A DNA stretch of 64,000 nucleotides from JBDKVA01 sp039679375 (GCA_039679375.1 JBDKVA010000020.1:7804-71803), one strand, 5' to 3'. Positions 7,655-16,461 are shown, counted from the stretch's first letter. Notes: generated by a model not told the origin, from the letters alone. Numbers and translations are program-made.

Positions 7655-8628
7655 AGCTCAGAGAGTATGTCTGTTCAAAAGCCGTGACCTTGTGCTTTCT
7701 CGTCATTGGCGCTTTGATTTCAGGCATCTTCATGTTCTGCGCCGAGATCGATACGCTGCTGATTTGGATGGCGGAGCTGCTTCTGCTGATGGTGGTTCTG
7801 GGATGGCTGACAGTCAGTTATTGCCTGGAACGTGCCAAGCTGAAAAAGCTGGAACGGATCATAGCTGAATTGCCGGAAAAATACCTTCTGGGAGAAGTGC
7901 TGCCACCTCCCACAGGTGCTTTGGAAAAGCAGTATTTTGGAATTATGAAGGCGTTGTCCCGTTCCGCAATTGGGGCTGTGGAACTGGCTCAACGGGAAAA
8001 GAATGAATATTGCGACTATGTGGAAAGCTGGATTCATGAAATCAAGACACCCCTGACTGCTTGCTCGCTGATTCTTTCCAACGACGGTGACGTCCGGAAA
8101 CTGAAGCGGGAGCTGAAACGGGCCGACAACCTGACCGAAAGTATTCTCTACTACGCCAGAATGCGCAGCATCGAAAAGGATACTCTGATTAAAGAAGTCC
8201 AGGTGGCACAGGTCATGGACGAAGCGGTGAAAAGCCAGATGGAGCTGCTGATTGCCGCAGGCATTGGTGTGGAGCTGCATGGCGATTTTACGGTCCACAC
8301 CGACAGCAAATCTCTGGGATTCATTTTGAAGCAATTGTTGATCAACTGTGCCAAGTATTGCCCCGGTTGTCATGTGACCATGACGGCTGCAGATGGCGTA
8401 ATTATCGTCAAGGACAGCGGCATCGGCATTCCCCGGCACGAGCTCCGCCGTATCACAGAGCGGGGGTTCACCGGTACGAATGGCCGCCGGATGGGCGGCA
8501 GCACCGGCATGGGGCTGTACATCGTCAGTGAGCTGTGCCGGCAGCTTGGCATTACCTTGGAAATAGATTCGGAGCTATCCCAATACACCCGCGTTTGTCT
8601 TTCTTTCGATCATCTTACAAAAACGTAA
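7651..8628 (+). CDS. intramembrane-sensing histidine kinase, BceS-like
   Basis: A 325-residue kinase with two closely spaced membrane helices (about residues 10-30 and 36-57) and almost no extracellular loop, as in BceS/intramembrane-sensing kinases. The H-box WIHEIKTPLTA places the phosphorylated histidine at H129. The ATPase domain shows LLINCAKYCP (N box), VKDSGIGIP (G1) and GSTGMGLYIV (G2). It would phosphorylate the regulator encoded just upstream. The gene's 3' end overlaps the operator of the ABC genes. Confidence 0.88.
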   Translation: MKLREYVCSKAVTLCFLVIGALISGIFMFCAEIDTLLIWMAELLLLMVVLGWLTVSYCLERAKLKKLERIIAELPEKYLLGEVLPPPTGALEKQYFGIMKALSRSAIGAVELAQREKNEYCDYVESWIHEIKTPLTACSLILSNDGDVRKLKRELKRADNLTESILYYARMRSIEKDTLIKEVQVAQVMDEAVKSQMELLIAAGIGVELHGDFTVHTDSKSLGFILKQLLINCAKYCPGCHVTMTAADGVIIVKDSGIGIPRHELRRITERGFTGTNGRRMGGSTGMGLYIVSELCRQLGITLEIDSELSQYTRVCLSFDHLTKT

Positions 8629-8679
8629 GATAAACAATATATTAACGTAAGAACAAAAGCCCCCGTTTCATGCTACAAT
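8612..8679 (+). promoter_or_regulatory. predicted BceR-like operator and promoter of the ABC genes
   Basis: ATCTTAC (8612-8618) and GTAAGAT (8625-8631) form a perfect 7-bp inverted repeat. ACGTAAGA occurs at 8623-8630 and again at 8645-8652, a 22-bp period or two helical turns. TACAAT (8674-8679) is a plausible -10 without a recognisable -35, as expected for an activator-dependent promoter. Position between kinase and transporter genes matches Bce-type modules. Confidence 0.65.
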
Positions 8680-8703
8680 AAGTGCGAAACGGAGGTTGTT
8701 TTA

Positions 8704-9468
8704 TTGAAAGATATTTTACAGGTCAAAAATGTCACTAAATATTATAGCAGCGGAAGCGTTGTAACCAAAGCGCTTGACGGAATTTCCTTTACGGTGAATC
8801 AGGGAGAGTTTACCGCCATTATGGGCGCCTCCGGCTCCGGCAAAAGCACGTTGCTCAATGTGATTTCCACAATCGACCGGGTCAGCGCCGGAGATATCTA
8901 TGTAGAGGGCAAAAATCTGGCTGAAATGAAGGAAAACCAGTTGTCCGCATTCCGCCGGGACAAGCTGGGCTTCATCTTCCAGGAGTACAATCTGCTGGAC
9001 ACACTGACCATTGGTGAAAACATTACCCTGCCCCTGAACCTCAAAAAGGCAGATGTGAAAACAACGGAAAAGGAACTGATGCGCGTTTCCAATGCATTAG
9101 GTGTTGCCGATCAGTTGTCTAAATTTCCATATGAGCTATCAGGCGGACAGCGGCAGCGGGCAGCCTGTGCCAGAGCTATTATTACAGGCCCTTCACTGGT
9201 GTTGGCGGATGAACCCACCGGCGCTCTGGATTCCCTGAACTCCAGGCAGCTGATGAAAACCTTTGTGCAGATGAACCAGTCTATGGGCTCTACCATCCTG
9301 ATGGTAACCCATGATCCGGTGGTAGGCTCATATGCCAAACGTGTACTGTTCCTGAAGGATGGCAAAATTTGGAGCGAGATTGATAATGGTGATCGGGACA
9401 GACAGGCTATGTATCAGGAGATCCTGTCGGTCATGGCAGCGCTGGGAGGTGACACAGTTGTTCGCTAA
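8704..9468 (+). CDS. BceA-like ABC transporter ATPase
   Basis: A 254-residue ATPase of the MacB/BceA group. Walker A is GASGSGKST (about residues 40-48), the signature is YELSGGQRQRAACARAI, and Walker B is LVLADEPTGALDS. The start is a TTG preceded by ACGGAGGTTG. The 3' end overlaps the permease start by 11 bp. With the permease it forms a module that frees targets from, or exports, cell-envelope-active peptides such as bacitracin; that role is known for the family and inferred here. Confidence 0.9.
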   Translation: MKDILQVKNVTKYYSSGSVVTKALDGISFTVNQGEFTAIMGASGSGKSTLLNVISTIDRVSAGDIYVEGKNLAEMKENQLSAFRRDKLGFIFQEYNLLDTLTIGENITLPLNLKKADVKTTEKELMRVSNALGVADQLSKFPYELSGGQRQRAACARAIITGPSLVLADEPTGALDSLNSRQLMKTFVQMNQSMGSTILMVTHDPVVGSYAKRVLFLKDGKIWSEIDNGDRDRQAMYQEILSVMAALGGDTVVR

Positions 9469-11425
9469 ACTGGCCTCCCGCAATGTCAAACGGCAGATCG
9501 GCAATTATCTGATCTATTTTATCACCGTGTCGCTGACAGTAGCGCTGATGTTTGCAGTAAACAACGTCATTTTCTGCAAGCAGCTGCAGGACTATGCTGA
9601 GAGCATAAGTTCACTGAAATCAGGCCTCATCGGTATCACGATCTTCATCTCTCTCATCGTGTCCTTTGTCCTTGGTTATGCCACGAACTTCATGCTCAAG
9701 CTGCGCAAACGGGAGTTCGGCACTTATCTGACCCTGGGTATGACACGGAAAAACATTCTGACCATTTTCATTCTGGAAACCATGATTTTGTGTGTTGCGG
9801 CTCTAGCGGCTGGTATCCTTCTTGGATTTTTCCTCTACCAAGGCCTGATGGGGCTCCTCACCCATCTGATGGAAATCGATTATGTCTTTGCTGCCTACTC
9901 CACGAAAGGTCTGGTCTTTACCGTGGTACTGGTGACAGTCGTGTTTCTTCTGGCTTCCGTGACTTCTGCCATCTATCTGAAGCGGGTCAGCGCCTTTCAG
10001 CTGATCCATGGAGACAGGATGGTGGAAAAAAGCGTGAAACACCCTGTACTCTGGCTGATCGTCACACTAATTTCCCTGGCTGCGATCACGGGAAGCTGTG
10101 TGGTCTTTTATCGAACCGTGGAAGAGGCGTTTTTAAGCTTTGGGGAATCAAACGGCTTGCCTATTTTGTACAGTCTTATGGTATTGGCCATTACCATTGT
10201 GACCTTTCATATCGGTCTCGCCCGCAGTGTGGTCAATCTGATGCTGAAAAACAGGAGGTTTAGCAGCCGGGGTACCAATACGTTTACGCTAAGGCAGCTC
10301 TCCGGCAAGCTGGGTGCAAATTCCGTCATGGCAGGAGCACTGGCATTTCTGATAGCCTTTGCGGTCATCGGGGCCAATGTATCATTTATCCAGAAGGTTT
10401 CCGAACAGGCATCTCTGGATAAACATTATCCCTTTGATCTCAGTGCCAACCTGGATATGGGTGAAGAAAGCCCCGTGGACTTAGCGAAAGCGAAGCAGAT
10501 CATCGGTGAATACACAGAGATTGAGAAAGAGATCCTTTTTAATCTCTATACCACCGGCGATGGTTATCTTCATAGCTTTACCCCGTTGACGGGAAAGGGC
10601 TATGAGAGATTGTGGGACTCTATCATCAAAGAGAGCGATATCAACCGCCTGAATGCCGCCCTGGGGAGGGAACCGATTGATCTGAATGGCGGCTTTGTGA
10701 TTCTGTCCGACATGCCACGGGTTCTGAATCTCGATTTTTCCTCAGCCAGGCTGAAATTGAACGGGGAGACCTATGACTGCACAGGTAAAATGGGTGCCAT
10801 GTCGCTGTATACCTACTGTTATTTTGTGGCCGTTGTACCGGATGAGGCGGTAGAGGGTCTCGCCATCCAGACTCGATGTGCATCCTTTGATCTGAACGAT
10901 GGAACGTACGATGCCCAAGGGCTTCAAAAAGCATTGTCTTATCATTATACCACCGGTAACGGCTATACTTATGAACGCTGCGATTACCTAATTAAAGAAT
11001 ACAACAGACTGCAGAGCAACAGCACGACAGCCGTCTTTATCATCGGCGCCCTTTACACTGCAGTAGTCTTTGTATTTATGTCCATGGCTATACTGGCTCT
11101 AAAAACCTTATCCGGCCTGTCGGATGACAAACAGAGGTATGGTACATTATTCCGCCTGGGCGCCGGGGAACGGGAGCAAAGCAGGACCCTGTTTATGCAG
11201 ACCTTCAGTTTCTTCTTCCTGCCTTTCGCTCTGCCCATGCTGCTGAGCGTTCCTGCCGGCATTATTTGTTACCGGATCATGGAGCTGGGCGGCTTTGATG
11301 CACAGTCTGGCGAGGTGCTGGTAAATACCATCCTTATTGCTGCCGTGATGACTGTGATCTACGTTCTTTATTTTAGCGCAACCTACCTGATTGCCAGGCG
11401 AAATATTGTCCGCATAAATATCTGA
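9458..11425 (+). CDS. BceB-like ABC permease with large extracellular domain
   Basis: A 655-residue permease. The chosen start is TTG at 9458 (reading MFAKLASRNVKRQIGNYLIYF) because GGGAGGTG sits seven bases upstream and the family begins this way; a longer frame exists but lacks a site. The FtsX-type membrane domain, a large extracellular segment of about 200 residues between predicted helices 7 and 8, and a C-terminal three-helix bundle give the ten-helix BceB layout. The extracellular part would sense the peptide antibiotic together with the kinase. Confidence 0.88.
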   Translation: MFAKLASRNVKRQIGNYLIYFITVSLTVALMFAVNNVIFCKQLQDYAESISSLKSGLIGITIFISLIVSFVLGYATNFMLKLRKREFGTYLTLGMTRKNILTIFILETMILCVAALAAGILLGFFLYQGLMGLLTHLMEIDYVFAAYSTKGLVFTVVLVTVVFLLASVTSAIYLKRVSAFQLIHGDRMVEKSVKHPVLWLIVTLISLAAITGSCVVFYRTVEEAFLSFGESNGLPILYSLMVLAITIVTFHIGLARSVVNLMLKNRRFSSRGTNTFTLRQLSGKLGANSVMAGALAFLIAFAVIGANVSFIQKVSEQASLDKHYPFDLSANLDMGEESPVDLAKAKQIIGEYTEIEKEILFNLYTTGDGYLHSFTPLTGKGYERLWDSIIKESDINRLNAALGREPIDLNGGFVILSDMPRVLNLDFSSARLKLNGETYDCTGKMGAMSLYTYCYFVAVVPDEAVEGLAIQTRCASFDLNDGTYDAQGLQKALSYHYTTGNGYTYERCDYLIKEYNRLQSNSTTAVFIIGALYTAVVFVFMSMAILALKTLSGLSDDKQRYGTLFRLGAGEREQSRTLFMQTFSFFFLPFALPMLLSVPAGIICYRIMELGGFDAQSGEVLVNTILIAAVMTVIYVLYFSATYLIARRNIVRINI

Positions 11426-11435
11426 CGGGAATAGA

Positions 11436-11503
11436 CGATATCTTAAAGAATTCTTAAGGATTTCCCCGCTTGGTTTTTAAGAATAGACTCGATACAATGA
11501 AGC
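11436..11503 (+). promoter_or_regulatory. predicted OmpR-type operator and promoter of the YiiX-like gene
   Basis: CTTAA-type half sites recur (TCTTAAAGAATTCTTAAGGA and TTTTTAAGAA), followed by GATACAAT as a -10-like box. Such repeated TTAAG/CTTAA sites are typical for OmpR-family regulators. The half-site sequence differs from the bce operator, so another regulator may act here. Confidence 0.45.
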
Positions 11504-11524
11504 AGGGAAGGTGAGAAATTATCT

Positions 11525-12076
11525 ATGAAATCCATTTATCTTTTACTGACCAGATCCGAATCCCTTATCTCCAAAGCGATTCGATGGGTTACCGGCGATC
11601 TGTACACTCATGTTTCGATGGCGTTTGACAGAAGCCTTTCAACTCTGTATAGCTTTGCCCGAAAGTACACTGCCTTTCCACTTCCGGCCGGTCTGGTGAC
11701 GGAGCATCTCGACACCGGCTTTTTCGCAAGGCACCGGGGTATGCCCTGTGCGCTGCTGGAGCTGCAGGTGGAGGATACGGTGTACAACAGCGCCAGGCAG
11801 AAACTGGAGCAGATGATGCAGCAGCCGGAAATGTACCATTACAATGTGGTTGGGCTGATATCGTGCAGGCTGGCAATCCCGCTTGAGCGGCGTCGCCACT
11901 ATTTCTGCTCGCAGTTTGTTGGAGAGATTCTGCTGCAAAGCGGAGCTGTGACCTTGCCAAAGCCGGTATCGCTGATGCGGCCGGTGGACTATGACCTGAT
12001 GCCGGAGTTTTCCTGCCTGTTCCGTGGGCAATTGGATGCTCTCTCCATCCGCACTATGTGTTTGTTTGTAGCTTGA
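11525..12076 (+). CDS. YiiX-like permuted NlpC/P60-type peptidase/amidase
   Basis: A 183-residue protein of the permuted papain-like (YaeF/YiiX) group. The histidine motif lies first, in DLYTHVSMAFD (H29), and the cysteine motif later, in RRHYFCSQFVGEIL (C128), the reverse order of classical NlpC/P60 enzymes. No signal peptide is visible, so it may act in the cytoplasm or on lipids/cell-wall fragments at the membrane. It is separated from the bce module by an OmpR-type operator. The substrate is unknown. Confidence 0.75.
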   Translation: MKSIYLLLTRSESLISKAIRWVTGDLYTHVSMAFDRSLSTLYSFARKYTAFPLPAGLVTEHLDTGFFARHRGMPCALLELQVEDTVYNSARQKLEQMMQQPEMYHYNVVGLISCRLAIPLERRRHYFCSQFVGEILLQSGAVTLPKPVSLMRPVDYDLMPEFSCLFRGQLDALSIRTMCLFVA

Positions 12077-12108
12077 TGAATGTAGTCAGTTAATACTTAT
12101 GGAACTGA

Positions 12109-12369
12109 TTGAACCTCACACGAACACTAAATTCCATAGTTATGCGTCTTGATTTCAGCCAGAACGAGGAAGCCGTCATTGGTCATCTGCTGCGGAGTAT
12201 CTGCCGGCAGGAATATCCTTTCAAGCTTGTGACCGTTTTCGTTGTGGCAGACAACTGCACCGACAGCTCGGCTGAAATTGCCCGGAAGGCAGACATTGTG
12301 GTCTATGAGCGATTCAATGCAGTACATATTGGTAAGGGTTATGCGCATTTTGTTCCTTATACATTATAA
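12109..12369 (+). pseudogene. glycosyltransferase family 2, N-terminal fragment
   Basis: The frame contains NEEAVIGHLLRSICRQEYP, LVTVFVVADNCTDSSAEIA and a truncated GKGYA. This is the nucleotide-sugar-binding start of GT2 enzymes, whose usual opening is an (A/R)NEE motif followed by VVADNCTD. It breaks off after about 75 residues, before the catalytic DxD region. No good ribosome site is present. It is a remnant. Confidence 0.7.
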
Positions 12370-12392
12370 TAAGATGAACCCACATGTAACAA

Positions 12393-12438
12393 TATAGCAC
12401 AAGAACATGACATATAGCTGTCATGTTCTTGTGCTATA
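12393..12438 (+). repeat. perfect 20-bp inverted repeat containing an operator
   Basis: Arms 12393-12412 and 12419-12438 are perfectly complementary with a 6-bp loop (TATAGC). The core TGACA-TATAGC-TGTCA (12408-12423) equals the operator found at other promoters in this window. The right arm runs into TATAAT (12435-12440), the -10 box of the MmcQ-WYL operon. There is no T-run, so an operator role is favoured over termination. Confidence 0.7.
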
Positions 12439-12462
12439 ATGGATTGCGAGAGGTGTTATAAT

Positions 12463-12846
12463 ATGGTAAACAAACAAATAAGCGATTACTGCTTATCTAA
12501 ACCAGGCGCTTATGAAGATTTTCCTTTCGGAGAAATCCCGATATGCTATAAAGTTTGCGGCAAGCTGTTTTTACAGCTGTACCCGATGCCGGACAACAAC
12601 AAAATCACCATAAGCTGCGAACCTATGCGGGCAGACTTTTACCGGCAGCTATATCCCGGCGTTGTTATGCCCGGATACCATTGTCCCGGTCGTCTCAAAC
12701 CGCACATGAATACTGTTTACCTGAACAAAGATGTGAATGATGCAATGATTTTCAAAATGATTGACCATTCGTATGACAGAGTGGTTAATAAGCTGACGCG
12801 CCGGGAAAAGGCAGAGCTTTATAAAATATCGGAGGGCAGTATATGA
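12463..12846 (+). CDS. MmcQ/YjbR-family DNA-binding-fold protein
   Basis: A 127-residue protein with YCLSKPGAYEDFPFGEIPICYKVCGKLF and a conserved LKPHMNTVYLNKDV segment, the hallmarks of the MmcQ/YjbR (CyaY-like fold) family. The start is taken at 12463 because GAGAGGTG lies just upstream and the earlier ATG at 12439 overlaps the TATAAT box. The molecular role of the family is not established. It overlaps the WYL regulator by 4 bp (ATGA) and is therefore in one operon with it. Confidence 0.82.
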   Translation: MVNKQISDYCLSKPGAYEDFPFGEIPICYKVCGKLFLQLYPMPDNNKITISCEPMRADFYRQLYPGVVMPGYHCPGRLKPHMNTVYLNKDVNDAMIFKMIDHSYDRVVNKLTRREKAELYKISEGSI

Positions 12847-13748
12847 AACTTGACCGTCTGCTTGGTATTCTCACAATTCTTCTTAAAAACGACCGTGTAA
12901 CTGCACCTCAGCTTGCCGAAAAGTTTGAGGTTACACGCCGCACTATCGGGCGGGACATTGACACGCTTTGTCAGGCAGGAATACCCATTGTAACGCATCA
13001 GGGCGGAGGCGGAGGTATTTCGGTTGCCGACGGCTATAAGCTGGACAAAAGCATTCTCACCGCCGACGAGCTTTCCAGTATTATTGCGGCGCTCAAGGGG
13101 ATTGGCAGCGTATCGGAGAAATCTCAGATTGAACGGACGCTTGATAAGCTGTCCGCCAGCAAAGACACTGTAGTGTCTTTACGGGAGCCTATCTTCATTG
13201 ATCTTGCGTCCCATTATAAAGGCAGCCTGATGCCTAAAATCAAGCTTATCAAGCAGGCCGTTCTGGAGCAAAGGCTGATAGAATTTGACTATTACTATGA
13301 AAAAGGCCAATCACGCCGCCGGATTGAACCATACTTTGTCATTTTTCAGTGGACGGCATGGTATGTATTCGGATTCTGTTTGGAGCGGCAGGATTGGCGG
13401 ATGTTTAAGTTAGCGCGGCTGTGGGATCTGCAGTTGTGCAGGGAAACCTATACCCGGCGGGAGATACCGCCGGAGAGGCGGGATTTTAACGCGCACCTGC
13501 CTGACGACAAAAAGCTGGTGGCTTTGTTTGAGCCCTCTGTGAAATACCAGCTGATCGAAACATACGGTTTGAATTGCTTTACTGAAACAGAGGACGGCAG
13601 GCTGCGGCTGGAAATCGGCTATACCAACCGGGATTATACAATAAGCTGGCTGCTGGGCTTCGGGAACAAGGCAAAAGTAATTGAGCCGATTGATATGGCT
13701 GATGAGATAAAAAGGATTGTCGAAAATATAATTCAAAACTACAAATGA
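12843..13748 (+). CDS. WYL-domain transcriptional regulator, YafY-like
   Basis: A 301-residue regulator. The N-terminal HTH (MKLDRLLGILTILLKNDRVTAP..., RRTIGRDIDTLC, about residues 1-55) belongs to the DeoR-like HTH_11 type. The centre (LIEFDYYYEKGQSRRRIEPYFV, then AWYVFGFC) is the WYL ligand-binding domain, and the C-terminus matches the WCX extension. Such regulators respond to nucleic-acid fragments or small ligands. The palindromic operator upstream of its operon, repeated at three other promoters in the window, makes it the best candidate for a shared local regulator. Confidence 0.88.
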   Translation: MKLDRLLGILTILLKNDRVTAPQLAEKFEVTRRTIGRDIDTLCQAGIPIVTHQGGGGGISVADGYKLDKSILTADELSSIIAALKGIGSVSEKSQIERTLDKLSASKDTVVSLREPIFIDLASHYKGSLMPKIKLIKQAVLEQRLIEFDYYYEKGQSRRRIEPYFVIFQWTAWYVFGFCLERQDWRMFKLARLWDLQLCRETYTRREIPPERRDFNAHLPDDKKLVALFEPSVKYQLIETYGLNCFTETEDGRLRLEIGYTNRDYTISWLLGFGNKAKVIEPIDMADEIKRIVENIIQNYK

Positions 13749-13751
13749 ATA

Positions 13752-13785
13752 AGACAGGCTGTCGTCCTGTTCGGGATGATATGAT
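13752..13785 (+). promoter_or_regulatory. degenerate TGACA-N6-TGTCA operator with -10 box
   Basis: AGACA-GGCTGT-CGTCC (13752-13767) is a weaker copy of the operator seen at 12408, 20561 and 22968. TATGAT (13780-13785) starts 28 bp after the operator start, the same distance as at 20561 and 22968. It precedes the split-barrel protein gene. Confidence 0.55.
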
Positions 13786-13811
13786 GAATTAAAAAAACGG
13801 GAGGAATGGAA

Positions 13812-14252
13812 ATGGACAAAGAAATTATTGAAAGAGCCGGAGAAATCATCCGGCAGAATACTGCTCACAACTCGCCGGAGGGTTCCGAACCGTACTGTGT
13901 TTTGGCGCTGATTGACGCAAACGGTTATCCCACGGCATCAACGCTCACTGCGGCAAAAGCAGACGGTATCAGCTGGATTACTTTTTGTACCGGGCTTGGG
14001 AGCAACAAGACAAAGCGCATAAGCGGTTGCAACCGCGCAAGTATATGTTTTAACACGAGTGGAGCGTATAATATTACCTTGGTCGGCACGATAGAAATCG
14101 TAACGGACGCGGCAATTAAACAAGAAATGTGGTACGAGGGCCTCAAACACCATTTTAGCGGCGCGGATGACCCCAATTATTGTGTTTTGCGTTTTCATAC
14201 GCAACGATACAACCTTTTAATCGATTGGAAGGAGGCGCAGGGATTGCTATGA
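13812..14252 (+). CDS. pyridoxamine 5'-phosphate oxidase-like split-barrel protein
   Basis: A 146-residue flavin-binding split-barrel protein of the general-stress/PNPOx-like group, with YCVLALIDANGYPTASTLTA, WITFCTGLGSNKTKRI and NRASICFNTSG as fold motifs. The ATG at 13812 is preferred over 13806 since GGGAGG is 8 bases away. The cofactor (FMN, F420 or heme) and substrate are not evident. It overlaps the next gene by 4 bp, so both flavin-type proteins are probably co-expressed from the operator-bearing promoter at 13752. Confidence 0.8.
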   Translation: MDKEIIERAGEIIRQNTAHNSPEGSEPYCVLALIDANGYPTASTLTAAKADGISWITFCTGLGSNKTKRISGCNRASICFNTSGAYNITLVGTIEIVTDAAIKQEMWYEGLKHHFSGADDPNYCVLRFHTQRYNLLIDWKEAQGLL

Positions 14253-14902
14253 AAATAGAAATCGGAGCGCAAAAACCGGAACACTTTGCAACTTACTGGC
14301 CGGGGCAGTACGAGATTTTTTCGCACTTTGAGTATGCCTGCGGCATACCAAGCGTTTTACATGCAGTAACAACACTAAAGGAAAACGGCAAAGCAAACGT
14401 AAACTTTAACTTTTCCGGCAGCTTTACAGGGGATGGCGACGGCTTCTTTGCTATCATCCCAATCTATCGGCACACGCATACTTATAAGAATATTTTACGT
14501 ACCGGCGAATTTGTCATCAACTTTATCAGCAAGGATTATTTTGACGACTGTATCACCACCATAAACCATAACGATGATGAAACAGATGAGTTTGAAGCCG
14601 GGAGTTTTCATAAAGAGCAGGCAAAAACAGTTGTTTGCCCGCGTATGCAAGAAGCCTTCCTTTCATTGGAGTGCAGATTTGAAAGAGAAATAGATTTGTC
14701 GGGAAGCAGCAGAGCATCTCTTGTTATCGGTAGGGTTAACCATATAGCCATGCAGAAGGAATACGCGAAGGGGATAGACGGTAAATATGAAGACAGCGGA
14801 TTTATGCTGAATATCCATGCGCCGAAAAATTTGATCACCGGTGAAGGCAAGCCCAGCGCGGTTGCGGTGTGCAAAGTTGTAAGGGTAAATGAGGAAGGGT
14901 AA
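14249..14902 (+). CDS. flavin reductase-like FMN-binding protein
   Basis: A 217-residue protein of the flavin-reductase-like split-barrel family, usually NAD(P)H:FMN oxidoreductases. Motifs include GNF-like FNFSGSFTGDGDGFFAIIPI, RTGEFVINF and ECRFEREIDLSGSSRASLVIGRV. The start at 14249 is chosen over a longer frame because GGAGGCG precedes it and the ATGA overlap couples it to the preceding gene. A fragment of a second copy of its PR(M/I)QEAFL(S/P)LEC segment lies near 21975. Confidence 0.82.
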   Translation: MKIEIGAQKPEHFATYWPGQYEIFSHFEYACGIPSVLHAVTTLKENGKANVNFNFSGSFTGDGDGFFAIIPIYRHTHTYKNILRTGEFVINFISKDYFDDCITTINHNDDETDEFEAGSFHKEQAKTVVCPRMQEAFLSLECRFEREIDLSGSSRASLVIGRVNHIAMQKEYAKGIDGKYEDSGFMLNIHAPKNLITGEGKPSAVAVCKVVRVNEEG

Positions 14903-14934
14903 TGAAAGATTTAATTAATGTTGACAGATTGTAC

Positions 14935-14962
14935 AAACCGGCTTTGCCGGTTTTTTCTTTTG
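14935..14962 (+). terminator. intrinsic terminator after the flavin reductase gene
   Basis: AAACCGGC-TTT-GCCGGTTT forms a perfect 8-bp stem followed by a T-rich run (TTTTCTTTTG). It lies 33 bp after the stop codon. Confidence 0.85.
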
Positions 14963-15030
14963 TGTGTTATAATACAACAAGTACATAAGGTTAAGAATAA
15001 TATAACCACATATAGAACGGAGATTATTTT

Positions 15031-16461
15031 ATGGATATACAAAAATATATCAGCACATGGGTGGATGCTCATGAAAGTGAGCTTATTGCTGATATTTCCC
15101 GTCTGGTAGCCATTAAGAGCGTACGTGGAGATACGCTGGAGGGGATGCCTTTCGGAGAAGGCCCGGCAAAAGCCCTTGGGGAGGCGCTGAAAATTTGCGC
15201 AGAGCACGGTTTTTCCGTACGCAATTACAACAATTATGCGGGCTCTGCCGACCTGTGCGATAAAGAAACCGTTTTGGACATTCTCGGACACCTTGATGTT
15301 GTAGGAGAGGGTGACGGCTGGAATACAGACCCCTATACTGCCACACAAAGGGACGGTTGCCTCTACGGGCGCGGCACCGACGATGATAAGGGTCCGGTTA
15401 TAGCGGCGTTGTTCGCCATGCGTGCAGTACGGGAACTTGGGCTACCCATGAAATACAATGTCAGGCTCATTATGGGCACCGACGAGGAATCAGGCTCAGG
15501 CGATATGTCTTACTATTACTCAGTCGAGAAGCCTGCTCCCAATACCTTCTCCCCCGACTCCAGCTTTCCGGTTTATAATGTAGAAAAGGGCAATTACAAA
15601 CCTATATTTACAAAGACATGGCCGGCTGAGGATGCACTGCCGCGTGTGACATTTTTTAATGGCGGCTACCGCATAAATGTTTTGCCCGCGGATGCCAGGG
15701 CTAAGGTGGCAGGTATCCCCGCAGACGAGCTTCGTGCCCGTTGCGCGCCCATTGCAGAGGAATGCGGCGTCAGGCTCACTGTGACCGGCAGCGAAAACGG
15801 CGGCGAAATTTTCATCTCCGGCGTTGCGGCTCATGCCTCCACACCCGAGAATGGTATATGCGGCCTTACGGCGCTGTTAAAAATGCTCGCGGCTCTGCCT
15901 CTTGCAGATTGTCCGTCCACATTGGCGCTCAAACAGCTTGGAGAGGTATTCCCCCATGGTGACAGTGAGGGAAAAGCAGCCGGTATCGCCATGGAGGATG
16001 AGATTTCCGGCAAGCTCACGCTGGCTTTCAGCCTGCTGTCTATGGACGAACATGGCATCAGCGGACAATTTGACAGCCGCATACCTATCTGTGCAACGGA
16101 GAAAAACTGTGCCGGAATCATGGAAATGCGCCTCAGTAATCTTGGCTTCGCAGTGAAGGGCGAGATGCGCCCTCCCCACCACACTCCGGCCGATAGCCCA
16201 TTTATCAAAACACTGCTGAAGTGCTTTGAGCAGTATACTGGCCTCCCGGGCGAGTGCAAATTCATGGGCGGCGGTACGTACGTCCACGATGTTGAGGGCG
16301 GTGTTGCTTTCGGCGCAGGTATGCCCGGATTTCGCTCCAACCTCCACAGTGCAAACGAGCGTCTGTGCATCCGGGATATTTTGACTGCGTGTAAGATTTT
16401 TGCACAAGTCATCGCCGATATGTGCTGTGAAACAAACAAATGGTGCTCATTCCGGATCTGA
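15031..16461 (+). CDS. M20-family dipeptidase, PepV/Sapep-like
   Basis: A 476-residue zinc peptidase. Metal-site motifs are LGHLDVVGEGDGW (H87, D89), GRGTDDDKGP (D117-D119) and MGTDEESGSGD (E152-E153), with the lid domain between and a C-terminal GGGTYVHDV histidine motif. The family cleaves dipeptides, often beta-Ala or D-amino-acid types, in the cytoplasm. TATAAT at 14968-14973 is a likely -10. The last residues (KWCSFRI) look atypical, and 18 bp around the stop recur at 27602-27619, so the extreme 3' end may be a junction. Confidence 0.9.
   Translation: MDIQKYISTWVDAHESELIADISRLVAIKSVRGDTLEGMPFGEGPAKALGEALKICAEHGFSVRNYNNYAGSADLCDKETVLDILGHLDVVGEGDGWNTDPYTATQRDGCLYGRGTDDDKGPVIAALFAMRAVRELGLPMKYNVRLIMGTDEESGSGDMSYYYSVEKPAPNTFSPDSSFPVYNVEKGNYKPIFTKTWPAEDALPRVTFFNGGYRINVLPADARAKVAGIPADELRARCAPIAEECGVRLTVTGSENGGEIFISGVAAHASTPENGICGLTALLKMLAALPLADCPSTLALKQLGEVFPHGDSEGKAAGIAMEDEISGKLTLAFSLLSMDEHGISGQFDSRIPICATEKNCAGIMEMRLSNLGFAVKGEMRPPHHTPADSPFIKTLLKCFEQYTGLPGECKFMGGGTYVHDVEGGVAFGAGMPGFRSNLHSANERLCIRDILTACKIFAQVIADMCCETNKWCSFRI

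Noticed and set aside
7720..8439. Long minus-strand ORF opposite the BceS-like kinase
   Set aside because: It lies fully antisense to a clear kinase gene, has no recognised domain and lacks a ribosome site.
14921..14945. TTGACA upstream of the peptidase as a promoter
   Set aside because: The matching -10 position lies inside the terminator hairpin; TATAAT at 14968 is a better -10 candidate.
15831..16439. Minus-strand ORFs opposite the M20 peptidase
   Set aside because: They are shadows of a high-GC coding frame with low-complexity, Ser/Arg-rich translations.
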